A DNA stretch of 64,000 nt from positions 39,067,255-39,131,254 of the forward strand of contig CM039119.1 in NCBI GenBank assembly GCA_022036555.1, written 5' to 3'. Below the pieces are notes generated by a model. The model saw only the letters and a program-made list of their open reading frames with translations. It searched no databases and was not told the origin of the DNA. Numbering within the stretch: position 1 is the first letter of the stretch; the number at the start of each line of letters is the position of its first letter. This document shows, in pieces, positions 43,675 through 56,080 of this stretch. The DNA comes from Microstegium vimineum (Eukaryota > Streptophyta > Magnoliopsida > Poales > Poaceae). Both the position numbers and the translations under genes were made by a program.

Positions 43675-45719
43675 GCAGCCAAACCTCAATTGGAAGCAGA
43701 AACAACTCGGAGACAATCAAGTACTCGAACCCATACGAACTACATAACTCCGCATCTACATACGGAAATTTTCTTCGGAAGGAGTTGACAAGAAGCGTAA
43801 CTCTGAAAGGCGCTCAAGAGGGAATGATAATGTCAACAACTCTAGAAGGATGCATCATGCACTGGCCAAACCAATCCCCAAGAATGAGAAGCCAGGATAG
43901 AGAACTACCATTCCATGTAGGAAAAGAACTCGGACTCTACCAGGGATTATCATGCAAGCCAAGAAAGAGAAACCAACAAACAAAAAGAACTCGAAGAGCA
44001 CATGCTATATACATGGTAGAGCTAGAACCTTATTTAGAGCCACCACAAATACCCGACTTGAAATCATCACATGAATCAGAAGGAGATATTTTGGACGATG
44101 AGGAAGGCAACGACAATGAGACCAACGATCAGAAAGCTGCGAGGTTAAAGAAGAACAAAGCTAGAGCAAGAAGAAGAAATCGAGCCGCCCAGAGAAAACA
44201 AATCTGGAACAAATACAAAGCAGAGTTGATAGAATACAACAAGAAGCAGGCGGAAAGAGAATCCATGAAAAACACGAAGAGAGAAAGAATTGAAGAACTG
44301 ACAAAAGAACTAAACATCCTCACTAAAGAGGAAAGAATCATAGATGAGCCAAATAAAGAAGACAGAGACCCCAATAAACAACCCGACGACAATACACCTC
44401 AATAGGGACAAGGAGAAAAACAAGAGGAACAACCCCTCAAGAAGTCAATATTCCATAGATTGGGAAAAATAGAAGTACCACAACCATCGGAAAGACAGGA
44501 ACAACATCTTGGGCTGGTAAAACAAAATGGCCCAGATTGGGGCTAGCGCTATCTGGAAGACTACGGTGAATCTGAATATAGAGGCGACAGGGATTATTAC
44601 CGAAGAAACTGGTCACCAGACTTCAACAGAACAGAACAATACGATAGATTCCCATGTTTTGCAGGAAGACTGCAGACGTTGAAATTACTACACAAATTCA
44701 AACCAGCAAATCACTCCAAATACAATGGAAAAGTGGAACCTAGACAATGGATACGAGTCTATTCCCAATCCATTGAACTCGCGGGAGGAAACAATGACAT
44801 TAAATCCTTATACTTTCCAATGGCACTTGAAGCCATGCCTCTGCAATGGTTTGACAAGCTGAAACCGCGATCAATCAAGTATTGGGAAGATTTGCAAGAA
44901 GCCTTCTACAACAACTTCGCAGGAATCATAACACACCCCATGACAGCGGCAGAACTGAAGAATGTAAAACAAAGAAAAGGAGAAACTCTAAGGGAGTATT
45001 ATCGAAGGTTTGGAGAACTCAGAGCTCAAATACACGACATCACCGACAGAGAAGTAATAGAGATATTTGCGGATGGAATCTTAGCAAATTGGCAGTTCAA
45101 AGATTATTTCAATGAAAACCCAAGATCTAATGAAGATTTCAAAAAAGCTGTCGAAAAGATGATATCGTCAGAAGAAAAAACTTGACACAGATTCACCCAA
45201 GATTTTCATGAAAATAGAAGACCAGATTTTAGACTAAATGACAAAAGACCGAGACAAGACAACATGGTAGCAGCATCAGACAACAAAAGAAGATGCAACG
45301 ACAATGACAAAGGAGGGTACAACAACAATTACAACAGCAATAGAAACACAAACCAAAATAACAGATACTCAAACAACAACTACCAGGGCAACAACTACGC
45401 AAGAAAGGCAGCAGAGAGGATAGAAAACCTACCCTGCCACGTACATCCTCACGCAGGGCACAGGCTAGTTGAGTGTGACACCTTTCAACGAAGATTCACA
45501 AAGAAAGAAGATACACGAGCAAACAACTCGGAACAAAGAACAGATGAATCTGGAAATGATACAAAGAAAGCAGAAGGAAATTATCAAGAACCCCAACGAC
45601 AAATAGCAGTAATCTTTTCTGGAGCATCATATACAAGAAATAAAAGACAGGAAAAGCTAGCACACAGAACCATCATGGCAGCAGAACCAGCTACCGCAAG
45701 ATATTTAGATTGGTCATAA
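43675..45719 (+). pseudogene. gag: Gag of element D
   Basis: The first ATG is about 43824; the N-terminal segment to 44405 is very basic (KKNKARARRRNRAAQRK) with a K/E-rich helical tail. The capsid-like domain at 44679-45185 has KYNGKVEPRQWIRVY, PLQWFDKLKP, WEDLQEAFYNNF and KQRKGETLREYYRRF. A poly-N linker follows, then the zinc-knuckle variant CHVHPHAGHRLVEC, which fits CX2HX4HX4C. The frame is the same throughout, with stops at 44403, 44546, 45183 and 45717. Function as for other retrotransposon Gags; this copy is dead. Confidence 0.8.
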
Positions 45720-46208
45720 TACCCAATTCAGTTCACAAGAGAAGATCAATGGACAAGTGCAGTAAATGCTGGCTATTATCCCCTAGTAATGGGACCAACA
45801 ATAGTAGGAGTAGCAGTATCCAAAGTGCTCATTGATGGAGGAGCAGGACTAAACATAATCTTCACAGACACCCTGAGGAAGATGAATTTAGACTATGAAG
45901 GTATGATCATACCAACAAGTATTGCTTTCTATGGGATAGTACCTGGAAGAGCTTCCGTACCATTGGGACAGATTACCTTACCAGTTACCTTTGGAACACC
46001 TGGCAAATATCGAACTGAGTTCATTAAATTCAAAGTAGCCGACTTCGAATCATGTTATCATGCAATTCTCGAAAGACCATCACTTACAAGATACATGGCA
46101 ATACCCCACTACCCGTATCTATTGCTCAAGATGCCGACAACAAAAGGAGTTCTTTCACTAAAAGGAGATCTAAAGAAGGCATATGACTGTGATGTACAAG
46201 TCATATAA
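45720..46208 (+). pseudogene. Aspartic protease of element D
   Basis: VLIDGGAGLNIIF is the active-site block in the DGG/A form seen in the lineage; CYHAILERPSLTRYMAIPHY and PYLLLKMPT are the following conserved segments. In frame with gag and RT, bounded by stops at 45717 and 46206. Confidence 0.8.
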
Positions 46209-47830
46209 ATATCAAAAAAATTACAAGATTACAAGGAAAAAGAAGACATTGCGAAGAAGGTTGAGGAAATGAATCCGGACAAAATCCAAATACCAGCAAA
46301 GAAGCCAAGCAACTTTACACCTCCAAAAGAAGCAACCACGAAGACAATTGACCTATTAACTGGAGATTCAGAAAAGACAACAATAATCAGTGCAAATGTA
46401 GACCCCAAATAGGAACTCGCGCTCACCAACTTTCTAAGGGACAACAAAGACATATTCGCATGGAAACCAGCAGACATGCCAGGAGTCCCAAAGGAGTTGG
46501 CTGAGCACAAAATTGACACAAACAAAGGATCAGGACCAGTAAAATAGAAGCTATGCAGATTCACAACAGACAGGAAAGCAGCAATCAAAAAGGAAATTAC
46601 AAAACTACTGACAGCAGGATTCATCAGAGAAATAGTCAACCCGGACTGGTTAGCTAACCCAGTTTTAGTGGAGAAAAAGAACTCGAAAGAATGGCGCATG
46701 GGTGTTGACTACACAGATCTTAACAAACATTGCTCAAAAGACCCATATGGACCACCAAGAATTGACCAAGTCATAGATTCAACAGCTGGATCGTCACTGC
46801 TATCATTCCTCGATTGCTACTCGGGGTACAACTAAATATCACTAAGAGAAGAAGATCAAAGAAAAACATCTTTTATAACACCCTTCGGGGCATATTGCTA
46901 CAAGTCAATGCCGTTCGGACTAAAAAACGTAGGAGCAACATATCAAAGAGCAATACAAACCTGCCTTGGAGATCAAATCGGAAGAAACGCTGAGGCCTAC
47001 ATTGATGACGTGGTAATCAAAACAAAGGAACCAGAATCACTATTGGAAGACCTAGAAGAAACCTTCAAAAATCTAAAAGCTTGGAAGTGGAAACTCAACC
47101 CCACAAAGTGCGTCTTCGGTGTACCATCAGGACAACTACTCGGCTTCTTAGTCAGCAATAGAGGGATTGAAGCAAGCACAAAACAAGTCAAAGAAATAAT
47201 GGATATGAAGCCACCAAAAAAGATCAAGGACATACAAAAACTCACAGGATGTATGACAGCTCTCAACAGATTCATATCAAAATTGGGAGAAAAAGGACTA
47301 CCCTTCTTCAAACTCCTAAAATGGAAAGAGAACTTCGAATGGACAGAGGAGGCAAATCAAGCTTTCATCAAGTTAAAAGAATACTTATCATCATCTCCAG
47401 TAATAACACCGACAAGAAATAAGGAGGACATGATGCTATATACCATGGCAACAAAGAACGTAGTAAGTGCAGCAGTCATTGTTGAAAGAAAAGAACCCGG
47501 ACATACCTACAAAGTGCAAAGGCCAGTATATTACATCAGCGAAGTACTCACGGAGTCAAAAGTCAGATACGCACACGTACAAAAACTACTATATGCAGTA
47601 CTCATATCATCAAGAAAACTAAGGCATTATTTCCATGAGCACAAAGTAACAGTCGCAACCAACTTCCCGTTACAAGACATACTCAGAAACAAAGATGCCA
47701 CAGGCCGAATATCAAAATGGGCAGTAGAACTCGGAGCTTTAAACCTATACTTCAAACCAAGAACAGCAATCAAGTCACAGATACTACATGAATTCATCGT
47801 TGAATGGACAGAAGTCACACAAAAAGAACC
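46209..47830 (+). pseudogene. pol: Reverse transcriptase and RNase H of element D
   Basis: RT blocks: KDIFAWKPADMPG, GFIREIVNPDWLANPVLV, WRMGVDYTDLNKHC, FLDCYSGYN, SFITPFGAYCYKSMPFGLKN, GATYQRAI, catalytic YIDDVV (about 47000), GFLVSNRGIE. RNase H blocks: FEWTEEANQAFIKLKEYL, PVYYISEVL, RKLRHYFHEHKV, GRISKWAVELG. In-frame stops at about 46411, 46546 and 46834 fall where this lineage normally has Arg, Lys or Gln. Otherwise the frame is the same as gag. Confidence 0.88.
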
Positions 47831-48291
47831 CGAGCCTATACGGGACCACTGGAAGATGTACTTTCATGGTTCTCTGAAACTTGGAGGGGCAGGAGCAGGT
47901 GTGCTACTAATCTCCCCAGAAGGAAGACAATTAAAGTATGTACTACAAATATTATGACAAGCAACAAACAATGAAGCAGAATACGAAGCACTCATACACG
48001 GATTAAAAGTAGCAACTACTCTAGGAATCAAAAAAGTTCTCGCCTATGGAGACTCAACAGTAGTAATCAGCCAAGTAAACAAAGAATGGGATTGCACAAA
48101 AAACAACATGGACGCATACTGTGCAGAAATAAGGAAACTCAAGAAGAATTTTGAAGGACTAGAAATCCATCATTTCTTAAGAGATTCAAATGTGGCAGCA
48201 GAGATTTTGTCAAAATTAGGATCAGACAGAGCAAAGGTACCACCTGGAATATTCGTAGAAGAACTTGCAAAGCCATCAATCCAATAAATTT
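47831..48291 (+). pseudogene. Second RNase H of element D
   Basis: WKMYFHGSLKLGGAGAGVLL, where the usual DGS active-site Asp is His (FHGS), then after a stop at 47955, NNEAEYEALIHGLKVA, AYGDSTVVISQVN and HFLRDSNVAAEILSKLG. Ends with a stop at about 48285. The Asp-to-His change would abolish this nuclease. Confidence 0.78.
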
Positions 48292-48369
48292 GCAAATAAA
48301 AAGAAGACTCAATGGATATAGACAAGATAGAAAAACCCAATACTTCAAGACAAGTCTTCAATATAGAAA

Positions 48370-49612
48370 GTGATTGGAGGCAACCATACATTGATTATAA
48401 AAGCGAAAAAAAAACTACCCGGAGACAAAGCGGAAGCAACAAGGGTCATAAGGAAAAGTAAAGCATACGTTCTTATAAAAGACAAACTATACAAGGGAGC
48501 AGCATCTTCTGGAGTATTACTGAAATGCGTATCAACACAAGAAGGAAAAGAAATATTGGAAGAAATCCACTCGGGATGCTGTGGAAATTATGCAGCATCT
48601 AGAACACTAATCGGTAAAGCATTTAGAAGCGGATTTTATTGGCCAACAACACTCAAAGATGTAGAACAACTAGTCAAGACATGCAAGAGCTGCTAGATGT
48701 TTGCAAGACAATCACGTATTCTAGCACACAATCTAATCTGCATACCGCCAGCCTGACCTTTCTCATGCTGGGGACAAGATCAAGTCGGACCCCTCAAAAA
48801 AACAAAAGGAGGATTTGAATACATATTCATGGAAGTAGATAAATTTACCAAATGGATCGAATACAAACCGTTAGTCAAATACAACGTAGAAAAGGCAACA
48901 GAGTTCATACACGACATCATGCACAGATTTGGGATGCCCAACCGAATAATCACAGATCTTGGATCACCATTTACAACAAAAGAATTCCAATATTGGGCAA
49001 GAGATTGCGGAATAGAAATAGATTATGCATCAGTAGCTCACCCTCAAGCAAATGGACAAGTCGAAAGAGCCAATGGGCTATTATTACAAGGACTAAAACC
49101 AAGACTATATGAAGACCTAAAAGACTATGGAGAGAAAATGGACAGAAGAACTACGAAAAGTAGTATGGGGCTTAAGAACTCAAATCAGCAGAGCAACAGG
49201 ATATTCACCTTTCTTTCTGGTATACGGATCAGAAGCCGTGTTACCGATTGACTTAATATGGCAATCACCAAGAATAGAACAATACGACGAAGGAGAAGCC
49301 AAAGAAACAAGACGACTAGAGATTGACACAATCGATGAGATAAGAGATAGTTCAGTAATTCAAAATGCAAGATACCTACAAGGCTTACGAAGACATTATG
49401 ACAAAAATATGCATCCAAGAACACTAAAGCCAGGAGATCTAGTACTACGACTAATTCAAAAGAAAGAAGGAAGACACAAACTACTCAGCCCATGAGAGGG
49501 CCCTTTTATCATCAAGACAACAATACAACCCAGAACTTACGAGCTAATGACAGAAGATGGAATTCAATTAAGAAACACTTGGCATATCAGCCAACTCAAG
49601 AAATTCTACAAC
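48370..49612 (+). pseudogene. Integrase of element D
   Basis: Zinc-binding region EIHSGCCGNYAAS with CKSC: the second His of HHCC is Tyr here. A stop follows CKSC at 48694. Core: GQDQVGPL, FTKWIEYKPL, ITDLGSPFTTKEF and AHPQANGQVERANGL supply the DDE residues. Another frameshift near 49130 leads to EELRKVVWGLRTQISRATGY, YGSEAVLPIDL and the C-terminal PGDLVLRLIQ, and, after a stop at 49493, EGPFIIK to RNTWHISQLKKFYN at 49612. Dead copy. Confidence 0.85.
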
Positions 49613-49660
49613 TAAAGACACAAGATACAAGACTTCAAGAACAAACGATCTACAAGTCAA

Positions 49661-50290
49661 CCGTTTCGTGAGATGGCATGACAAGCCGACAGCTTTGCAC
49701 CATGGGCGGCACTGTCTGGCATTCTAAGTCAATTGCTTCGTAAAGCAACATGACAAACCGACTACTTTGCACCATGAGCGGCATAGTCTGGTTCATACAA
49801 ATGTAAAAGTCTACCGTTTCGTGAGACGACATGACAATCCTACAGCTTTGCACCATGAGCGGCACTGTCTAGCATTTTTAGTCAATTTCTTCGTGAAGCA
49901 ACATGACAAACCAACTACTTTGCACCATGAGCGGCACAGTCTGGTTCATATATATATATAAGTCTACCATTTCGTGAGACGACATGACAAGCCGACAACT
50001 TTGCACCATGAGCGACACTGTCTGGCATTTTCAGTCAATTGCTTCGTGAAGCAACATGACAAACCGACTGCTTTGCACCATGAGCGGCACAGTCTGGATC
50101 AATATATAAGTCTACCATTTTGTGAGACGACATGACAAGCCGACAACTTTGCTCCATAAACGGCACTGTTTAGCATTCTAAGTCAATTGCTTCGTGAAGC
50201 AACATGACGATCTAACCGACTGCTTTGCACCATGAGCGGCACAATCTGGTTCATATATCTACAATTCAACCGTTTCGTGAGGCAGCACGA
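49661..50290. repeat. 153-bp tandem repeat in the 3' region of element D
   Basis: Units begin at 49661, 49814, 49967, 50115 and 50270 (CCGTTTCGTGAGACGACATG), spacing 153, 153, 148 and 155 bp. Each unit is itself a dimer of two related halves, both containing TTTGCACCATGAGCGGCAC. Located between integrase and the end of the element. Confidence 0.92.
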
Positions 50291-50608
50291 AAAATAACAT
50301 ACTAATTGGCACAACAAAAAAGATCAGTCTACCTCGACGACATCAAAGTCAATCACTGTACAAAGTGACACAACACATCAACTGCTTGAAGAGTAGCACA
50401 AACTCGGCGCAACAAAGATCAGAAGTCGAATACTATCACATCAAAAAGTGACATTTATTATTCCAACATTGGAAACTACTCGACAAAAAACAACAGCACT
50501 ACCCCGAAACAATTCGGAGGTCATTAAACAAAACGCAAAGATGAAGATCCACAAAGCCTAACTCAGAGGCATAAGGCATTCTATGAGCAACAATATTTTC
50601 AGTATAAT
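50291..50608. other. 3' untranslated end of element D
   Basis: A-rich, noncoding, with CAACTCGG/CAACAAAGATCAG-type words. Cut by the LTR of element E at 50609. Confidence 0.5.
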
Positions 50609-52307
50609 TGTTGGTATTTCTTATGACTATTGGATAAATCCGCAAGTGCACAGATTATACCGCTGTAGCACTTCACCAAGGAGTATTCCAAGGTATCGTA
50701 ATTTATATTATCCCAAGGGAAAGCTGGGCTAGAAATGATAATTAGAGAGAGATCTTAGAGAGCACCTTAACTTAGTACCAACTAGTATAGAGGGGTAAAC
50801 GATAAATGTGATAGAAAGGGGTTATTGAATGAAGAAGCTATGGTAAAAGATACTTAGAACGGACTAGGTAAGATAGCTAGGTGGGAGGACAACAAGAAGA
50901 GTAAAGGGACTCCTAAGCAAATCACTCTACTTCAATATACTTAGCTAATTAACTAGTCTAAACACTATAGTTTGTCTCCTCAATACAAGTATGCTAGGCG
51001 AGGGGATAGATCAGTAGGAGGACAAAACTCCTACCGGACCGCGCCCTCTTCTTATGGGGGCCTTACCTTTTAAGAACTTTCCTATAAACACGTGGTGGAA
51101 TACAACGACTAGACAAGGTTGTCACCTCTTCCTAGCTACCACAAACAATCTATGCAGCAAGCGATAACCAAGGATAAGATGATGTATAAGCACCACCTTA
51201 CACACAACTTACTACTTTGACTATGATCAATAATCAAAGCACCCTATGACAGGAAATGATCGCATACAGGAAAGGTCACAAGGATCACAGACTATGGATG
51301 TAAAGGCTATTAAAGAGCAAAAGCATATAACAAGACTATATCTAGTATAGTAATGCTCAAAGTAAATACTAAGTAAAGTAAAGGGAAAGGATAATATATT
51401 GAATAAGATAAAGTCTTACAAATAAGGAAAGGTACAAGAGCTATACCAGACTTCCCAGAAGACAACTTCGGAAATCCCGAGCAAGCTCGACTCAACTATA
51501 ACTCCCACTCTAGACTAACTCCTAGAACAATCTAAGGAATAGATCTTGTAGGCTTCTTCACCATGTCTAGAGAAGCGGGTGTGACCCTCTATTTATAGTA
51601 GGGGGTGGAGTAGGGGCTACTCCATCGCCACGTCAGCGATCCAGGGCCTTCCATTCTCCACCCTTGGATCAAACCGCCTCTTGAACCGTCATTGGATGGA
51701 TGGATGTGATTCAGCATGTGGGGAAGAGGTATGGCGGTTGGGGGAGGCCAACCGACCTAGGGGGTGGTCGCCCCCCCCCTATGGCCAGTGGGCCCTCCTA
51801 TGACCTCCAGGGTGTGGCTCCACTGGTCAGGGATTGATTGAGGGCCAGGTGGGCCCTATGGATGGTCGGCCGACCTCCCTTGGGGTCCCTAGCCCACCTC
51901 TTGCTCCCTGGTGCTGGTCCCACTCGTCATAGGTGTTGGTTGTTGGTTCTATTGTGTTTGTCACGTTTATCTCCTTGGTGTGGGAACATGAATCCTTGTG
52001 CTTTGCTTGTGAGCCGTTGAGAGAAAGCATAGAGTGATCTAAGGGTTGGAAATCACTCTAGGATGCTTCTCTTGGATCATGGACGAGAGGGGAGCCAGGT
52101 GGGACCATAGGGTGGTTGACCGACCCCCTATATGGGTTCCACTAGCTCTCATTTGCTTCATTTGTTCATTCCTACACTCAAACACTCATGGACATGTGGA
52201 ACTGGTTATTTGATAAAATATGCTCATGATGTGTTTGTTTATCCTTGATCCTGAGGTTGGTGGCATCATTTTAGTTATATAAAAGTTGATCATAATTTGT
52301 GCCAACA
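50609..52307 (-). repeat. 3' LTR of element E (1699 bp)
   Basis: Ends TGTTGG (50609) and CCAACA (52302-52307). TATAAATA on the minus strand at 51597-51590. Same family as 41836-43674 and the fragment at 41314-41552, and a distant relative of the solo LTR at 56550-58011. Confidence 0.88.
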
Positions 52308-52325
52308 AGATCCCCCAAGCTTAAC
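52308..52325 (-). promoter_or_regulatory. Polypurine tract of element E
   Basis: On the minus strand AAGCTTGGGGGATCT directly precedes the LTR start TGTTGGCAC. This fixes the orientation of element E. Confidence 0.7.
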
Positions 52326-53767
52326 CTTTGCTCGTCCCGAGCAAACAATCAAACTTAGTTCGATGGATCAGGAGTTGCTGCTATGCTTCATATTCAAGAG
52401 TACTAAATCTACAACAATCATACTTCTCTTTTGAATGGAAAAATTAGCAATAAAGACTCACCCATATTACCTTAGTCCTTCATGGGGCTTATAGCTTTAT
52501 CCTTTGTCTTGGGAAGTTGAGAGATAGAACAACTTGACTTGAGCACTAGTTTTCTCATTCTTTCACAAGTTTCATATCAGAGGTTTTGCAAGGTTTTGTA
52601 AAAGAAAACTTAGTGTTCCTCAAATGGTACTCTCGAGTCGCTCATAAGGTGTATGATTCCTCACCAAGGCATATATCAAAGTTTTCCTTCTTTCATCCTA
52701 TCTCTAAAGCTTATGTGTAGCTATAGGCAGGGATCAAAGATGTAGCAAACTTACCTTGCATATATTGTAAAGTCAAATTCCGGATATAAGGAGAGAAGTG
52801 TCATACTCTTAGATCAAGACGTGTAAGTGTGTGGAAACATGGCAAATGATCAATACTCCTATATTTGGATGATCTCTCTTTCCTAACTTATTATTTTGAG
52901 ACATAGCTATTTTTTCATTTTTTTTAAGAGAGAGCTTTGGAATGCTCATAAAACTTGGGACTTTAGAGTGCCCCTGAAATTTTTTTATATAATTTTGCAT
53001 AGTCTATGTCTCATTTACTAGCAACATACTAGAGAGAGATTTTTCTACTAGAGCATGGAGTATGAACTATGTGGAAATGTAAGGCATGTTTCTGCGTACT
53101 TCCAGTGTAGAAACATCATGTATATGTGGCATGTACGTGATCTTGATCTTGGGAGCATGATAAATCTCTCCACAAGGGTCACAAAATTTGACCAAAACTC
53201 AACACAAAGCAAGCAGCTTATGTAGAAAGCTTATATCATGAGAAAGCATGTATGACTTTGGTAGGAATTTTCACCTTTGAGGAACAAAAAGTGTTTTATC
53301 ATTTTAATAAATAAAACTCCGATAGTCATTCTTTCTTAGAACAATATTATAGCTGCTCTTATCTTGTCATATCATGTCTCACAACAACTTAGACTTAGTT
53401 ATAGCATTTGCGACCCACAAAAGATTGAGGTTCATGATGGTTTCTTTTAAGCCAAGTGATCCATACTTAGAGAAATACCAAGTTGTAAACTAAATACTAG
53501 AGAAACATTTAACAGAGCAACTATTCATCATTTCCATAGGAGATATTAATTTTCGTGGAACATGTGAGAGTAGAGAAAGTCTTTTTATTTTATTTTATCA
53601 TATGCAGAATTTTTTTTAGATGCAAAGCAAAGATAAGCAAGGAAATGCATAAATATAAATGCTGAAATTAAAAACTTACCTTAGTGGGGGAGGGAACCTC
53701 CCCCAAGCTTATCTTTTGCTCAATAGTGCGGCGGATGTGGATGTTGTTGCCACCACAGGTCCCAATG
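52326..53767. other. 3' untranslated region of element E
   Basis: AT-rich, no coding frame. A second GCTTGGGGGAGG (minus) occurs at about 53690-53710 just below the ORF end. Nothing else recognised. Confidence 0.45.
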
Positions 53768-54646
53768 TCAATGTTGTTCTTCTTGCAATGCTTGAATGTC
53801 TCCGATAGTTTGCTGGATGATGCGTGCTGTCTCATCGTGCTCAACACGCAACTCACCAAAGGTGTTGGTGAGATGATCAAATTGTTGCCGTAATTCACGA
53901 TGCTCCCTTTCTCGTGTGGACGAGAAGGATGCCCGTGCTCTTTGCGGATGTGATGGTCGAGGAGGCATGCCACTAGAAGTGTACATGGGATTGGAAGATG
54001 CATCGTCTTCGTCCTCGCCAATAGCTCCTTGGGAAGGACCACCTTGCTCAAGATGAACAAAGTAAAGCCCCTCCTGGGCTCTCCTGTCCGATCCTGCAAA
54101 ACCTCTTTATCCAATGCCTTGATCTAAATCAAGGGTTAGCTTACGGGTCCTATACAATTGAAGTTGCCTATTTGGAAGAGGCACCTCAATTGTATGGCCA
54201 TTGTAAATCATTTTAAGTTCACCATTGGCATCTCTTTTTAACATTTGAACAAATGTAAGATATTCTTCTGAGATTACAACTATAGGAGCAGGGATGTAAA
54301 CAAAGGGTTGAGTGTCATTTAGCAGGTTCATGGATTCGGAAAGACGAGTAATTAAAGATGCGAATTGAATAGATTCATTACTCTCAATTGAACTTTGCCA
54401 AAACTCCACTAAGCATTTTACAGGAGAGATTTGCTTTTTGTTTACCATGGCATAAAACAATTTTAATTCCATGTCACTTATCAAGCTAGCATTACTTCCA
54501 GGAAACAAAGTTAATTTCATCCAAAGATGTATGAAATGAAGGGTCGGATTATGAATTTCCTCAAGTTTAGGATTTGAACAATCATTAAGAGCAGATTAAG
54601 CAATCAAGTCAATCATTTCCATAGAGTTATCTTCAGAGTTCTTCAT
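53768..54646 (-). pseudogene. Extra ORF of element E, unknown function
   Basis: The frame runs from ATG 54646 to stop at 53768, 293 codons with two in-frame TAA codons (about 54597 and 54110). The first part has LTLFPGSNASLISDMELKLFY, VKCLVEFWQSS and FASLITRLSESM, reminiscent of the 'putative plant transposon protein' domain found at the env position of Athila-like elements. I rate that match as weak. The second part is polar with RARASFSSTREREHRELRQQ and a predicted coiled coil to the end. No signal peptide or transmembrane segment is evident, so it does not look like an envelope protein. It could instead be a captured host fragment. Confidence 0.5.
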
Positions 54647-55745
54647 TTTATTATTAGCAACTTCTAAACACACCTATTATTATTACTAAATAGGAAACTC
54701 TATTAAGGATAAAGTAGACAATGAAAAGTATCTAAGTTGTAACTCTTGTGATTAAGTGTGAACCTTCATGTGCTCACATTTTTTTTGAATTTATTTATGT
54801 AACTAATATCTAAGTAAACCTAAGTGAATAAGGATACTTACCTGGGTACTTGGGGTGCTCTCCCCCAAGCTGGATGTTGACATAGTCATTCATTTAGATA
54901 GTGTAGACTTACTTCACTTCTCTGAGACTTCAAAGATGATAGTTGATGTAGTTGTACTTCTCAAAGTAGATGAAGTTATCTAATCCTGTCTAGTCTTTCC
55001 AAATCCTGCTAAACTTAAATAGACAACAAAGCTCGTGGAACAGATTAAGCGTTAGCGGTAAACCATTTATGCCTTGATTGCCTAGAGCTTTGCAGAATTC
55101 GGATATTCAAATATATATTTAGAATTTTCAATTTTATATGCAAATGACTAATGCAATATTTTTTTATGCCTCCACAGTAAATAGTTGGAAGACTTATTCA
55201 CGTGGGGCTTAAAGGTTTTTCTTTTTATGATGCAATGCAGTGCAATAATATAGATATGCTATGATTAAGATGATTATGCAATGGATTATACTAAGGATGA
55301 TATATATAAATAGTACTAGAAATATTTATGGAAAGTAAATATGCTAGAGTGCAATGCAGGGGAAAATAAATATGCAGATAACTTACTGAGTTTACCTTCC
55401 GGCTAAGGTTCGGAGATTTAGGTCCGTCGAACCGGACCTCTCTTCTATTCAAATGTCTTAAGGAGCATGGTCCACTCCTGATGAATACTTGGATGTTTGC
55501 TCTTCTTGTGTTGGTGTTTCCGATGAAGTCTCTTTCCTCTTACACACTTTCTCAGTCTGAGGTTCTGCTTCTTCTTTCCTCTGTAGCAGGTGATACATCC
55601 TCTGTTGGTGGTACGACTTCTTTCTCAGGAGAACTCTTATCTTTATTATTGAATTGATCTTCATATCTTGTTAACTCTCCCAGATAGTCTGTCCATCTAT
55701 CCTTGGTGGCTTGTTTCTTTTCTTCAGGAAATTGGAAGTGGACCT
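54647..55745. other. Noncoding stretch of element E where polymerase would be expected
   Basis: AT-rich. It includes a GAGGTCCGGTTCGACGGACC inverted word (about 55420-55440) and another AGCTTGGGGGAGAGCACCCC (minus, about 54850-54870). No RT or integrase motif on either strand. Confidence 0.45.
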
Positions 55746-55746
55746 C

Positions 55747-56080
55747 TCATGATTTCATGAAGATGATTGCACTAGTGATGTTGAGGAAAGATCTTCCGCG
55801 AATGAGGTGGACTTCATCTTCATCTCCCATATCTTGAACCATGAAGTCGATAGGAACATGGTGATCTCTGATCATGATGTCTTTTGTTATTCCTTCCAGA
55901 AATCAGAATGATTGGTCTGCTAGCTGTAGCTGCACATATGTCTAGTACCATGGTCTACTGCCATATAAATGTTGGTAGGCCACCTTAGACACTATGTCAC
56001 TGCTTGATCCAATATTGCAAAATATCTTGTAGAATGTACTTTCCTTGATCTTGCAGTCAATGGTAGGTACTCCTGGATTT
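55747..56080 (-). pseudogene. Aspartic protease-like region of element E
   Basis: The minus strand reads NPGVPTIDCKI, FCNIGSSSDIVSKVAYQHLYG, then VPIDFMVQDMGDEDEVHLI and RGRSFLNITSAII: the order and spacing of a gypsy/Athila-type retropepsin. The catalytic Asp of the D-x-G block is Asn (CNIGSS), and there are two internal stops. It ends at a TGA (55749-55747). Inactive. Confidence 0.6.

Larger units (their letters stand above)
41553..50608 (+). mobile_element. Element D: decayed A-rich Tat-type Ty3/gypsy element, interrupted
   Basis: A possible 5' LTR piece (41553-41835, with TATAAAG at 41748) is cut by an E-family LTR (41836-43674). Then follow leader and gag (43675-45719), protease, RT, RNase H, second RNase H, integrase (to 49612), a 3' region with a 153-bp tandem repeat, and truncation at 50608 by element E. 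Gag to second RNase H lie in one reading frame broken by about ten stops; integrase is spread over two other frames. The coding strand is strikingly A-rich. No 3' LTR is visible. Confidence 0.8.

Noticed and set aside
49661..50290. Regularly spaced repeats as a possible CRISPR array
   Set aside because: Units are 153-bp tandem copies without unique spacers, in a plant retroelement with no cas genes.
41836..52307. The LTRs at 41836-43674 and 50609-52307 as the two LTRs of element D
   Set aside because: Their TATA boxes point minus while D gag-pol points plus. The polypurine tract at 52308 shows the right LTR belongs to a minus-strand element extending to the right.
53668..54114. Minus-strand 148-codon frame
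   Set aside because: Out-of-frame shadow of the extra ORF of element E.
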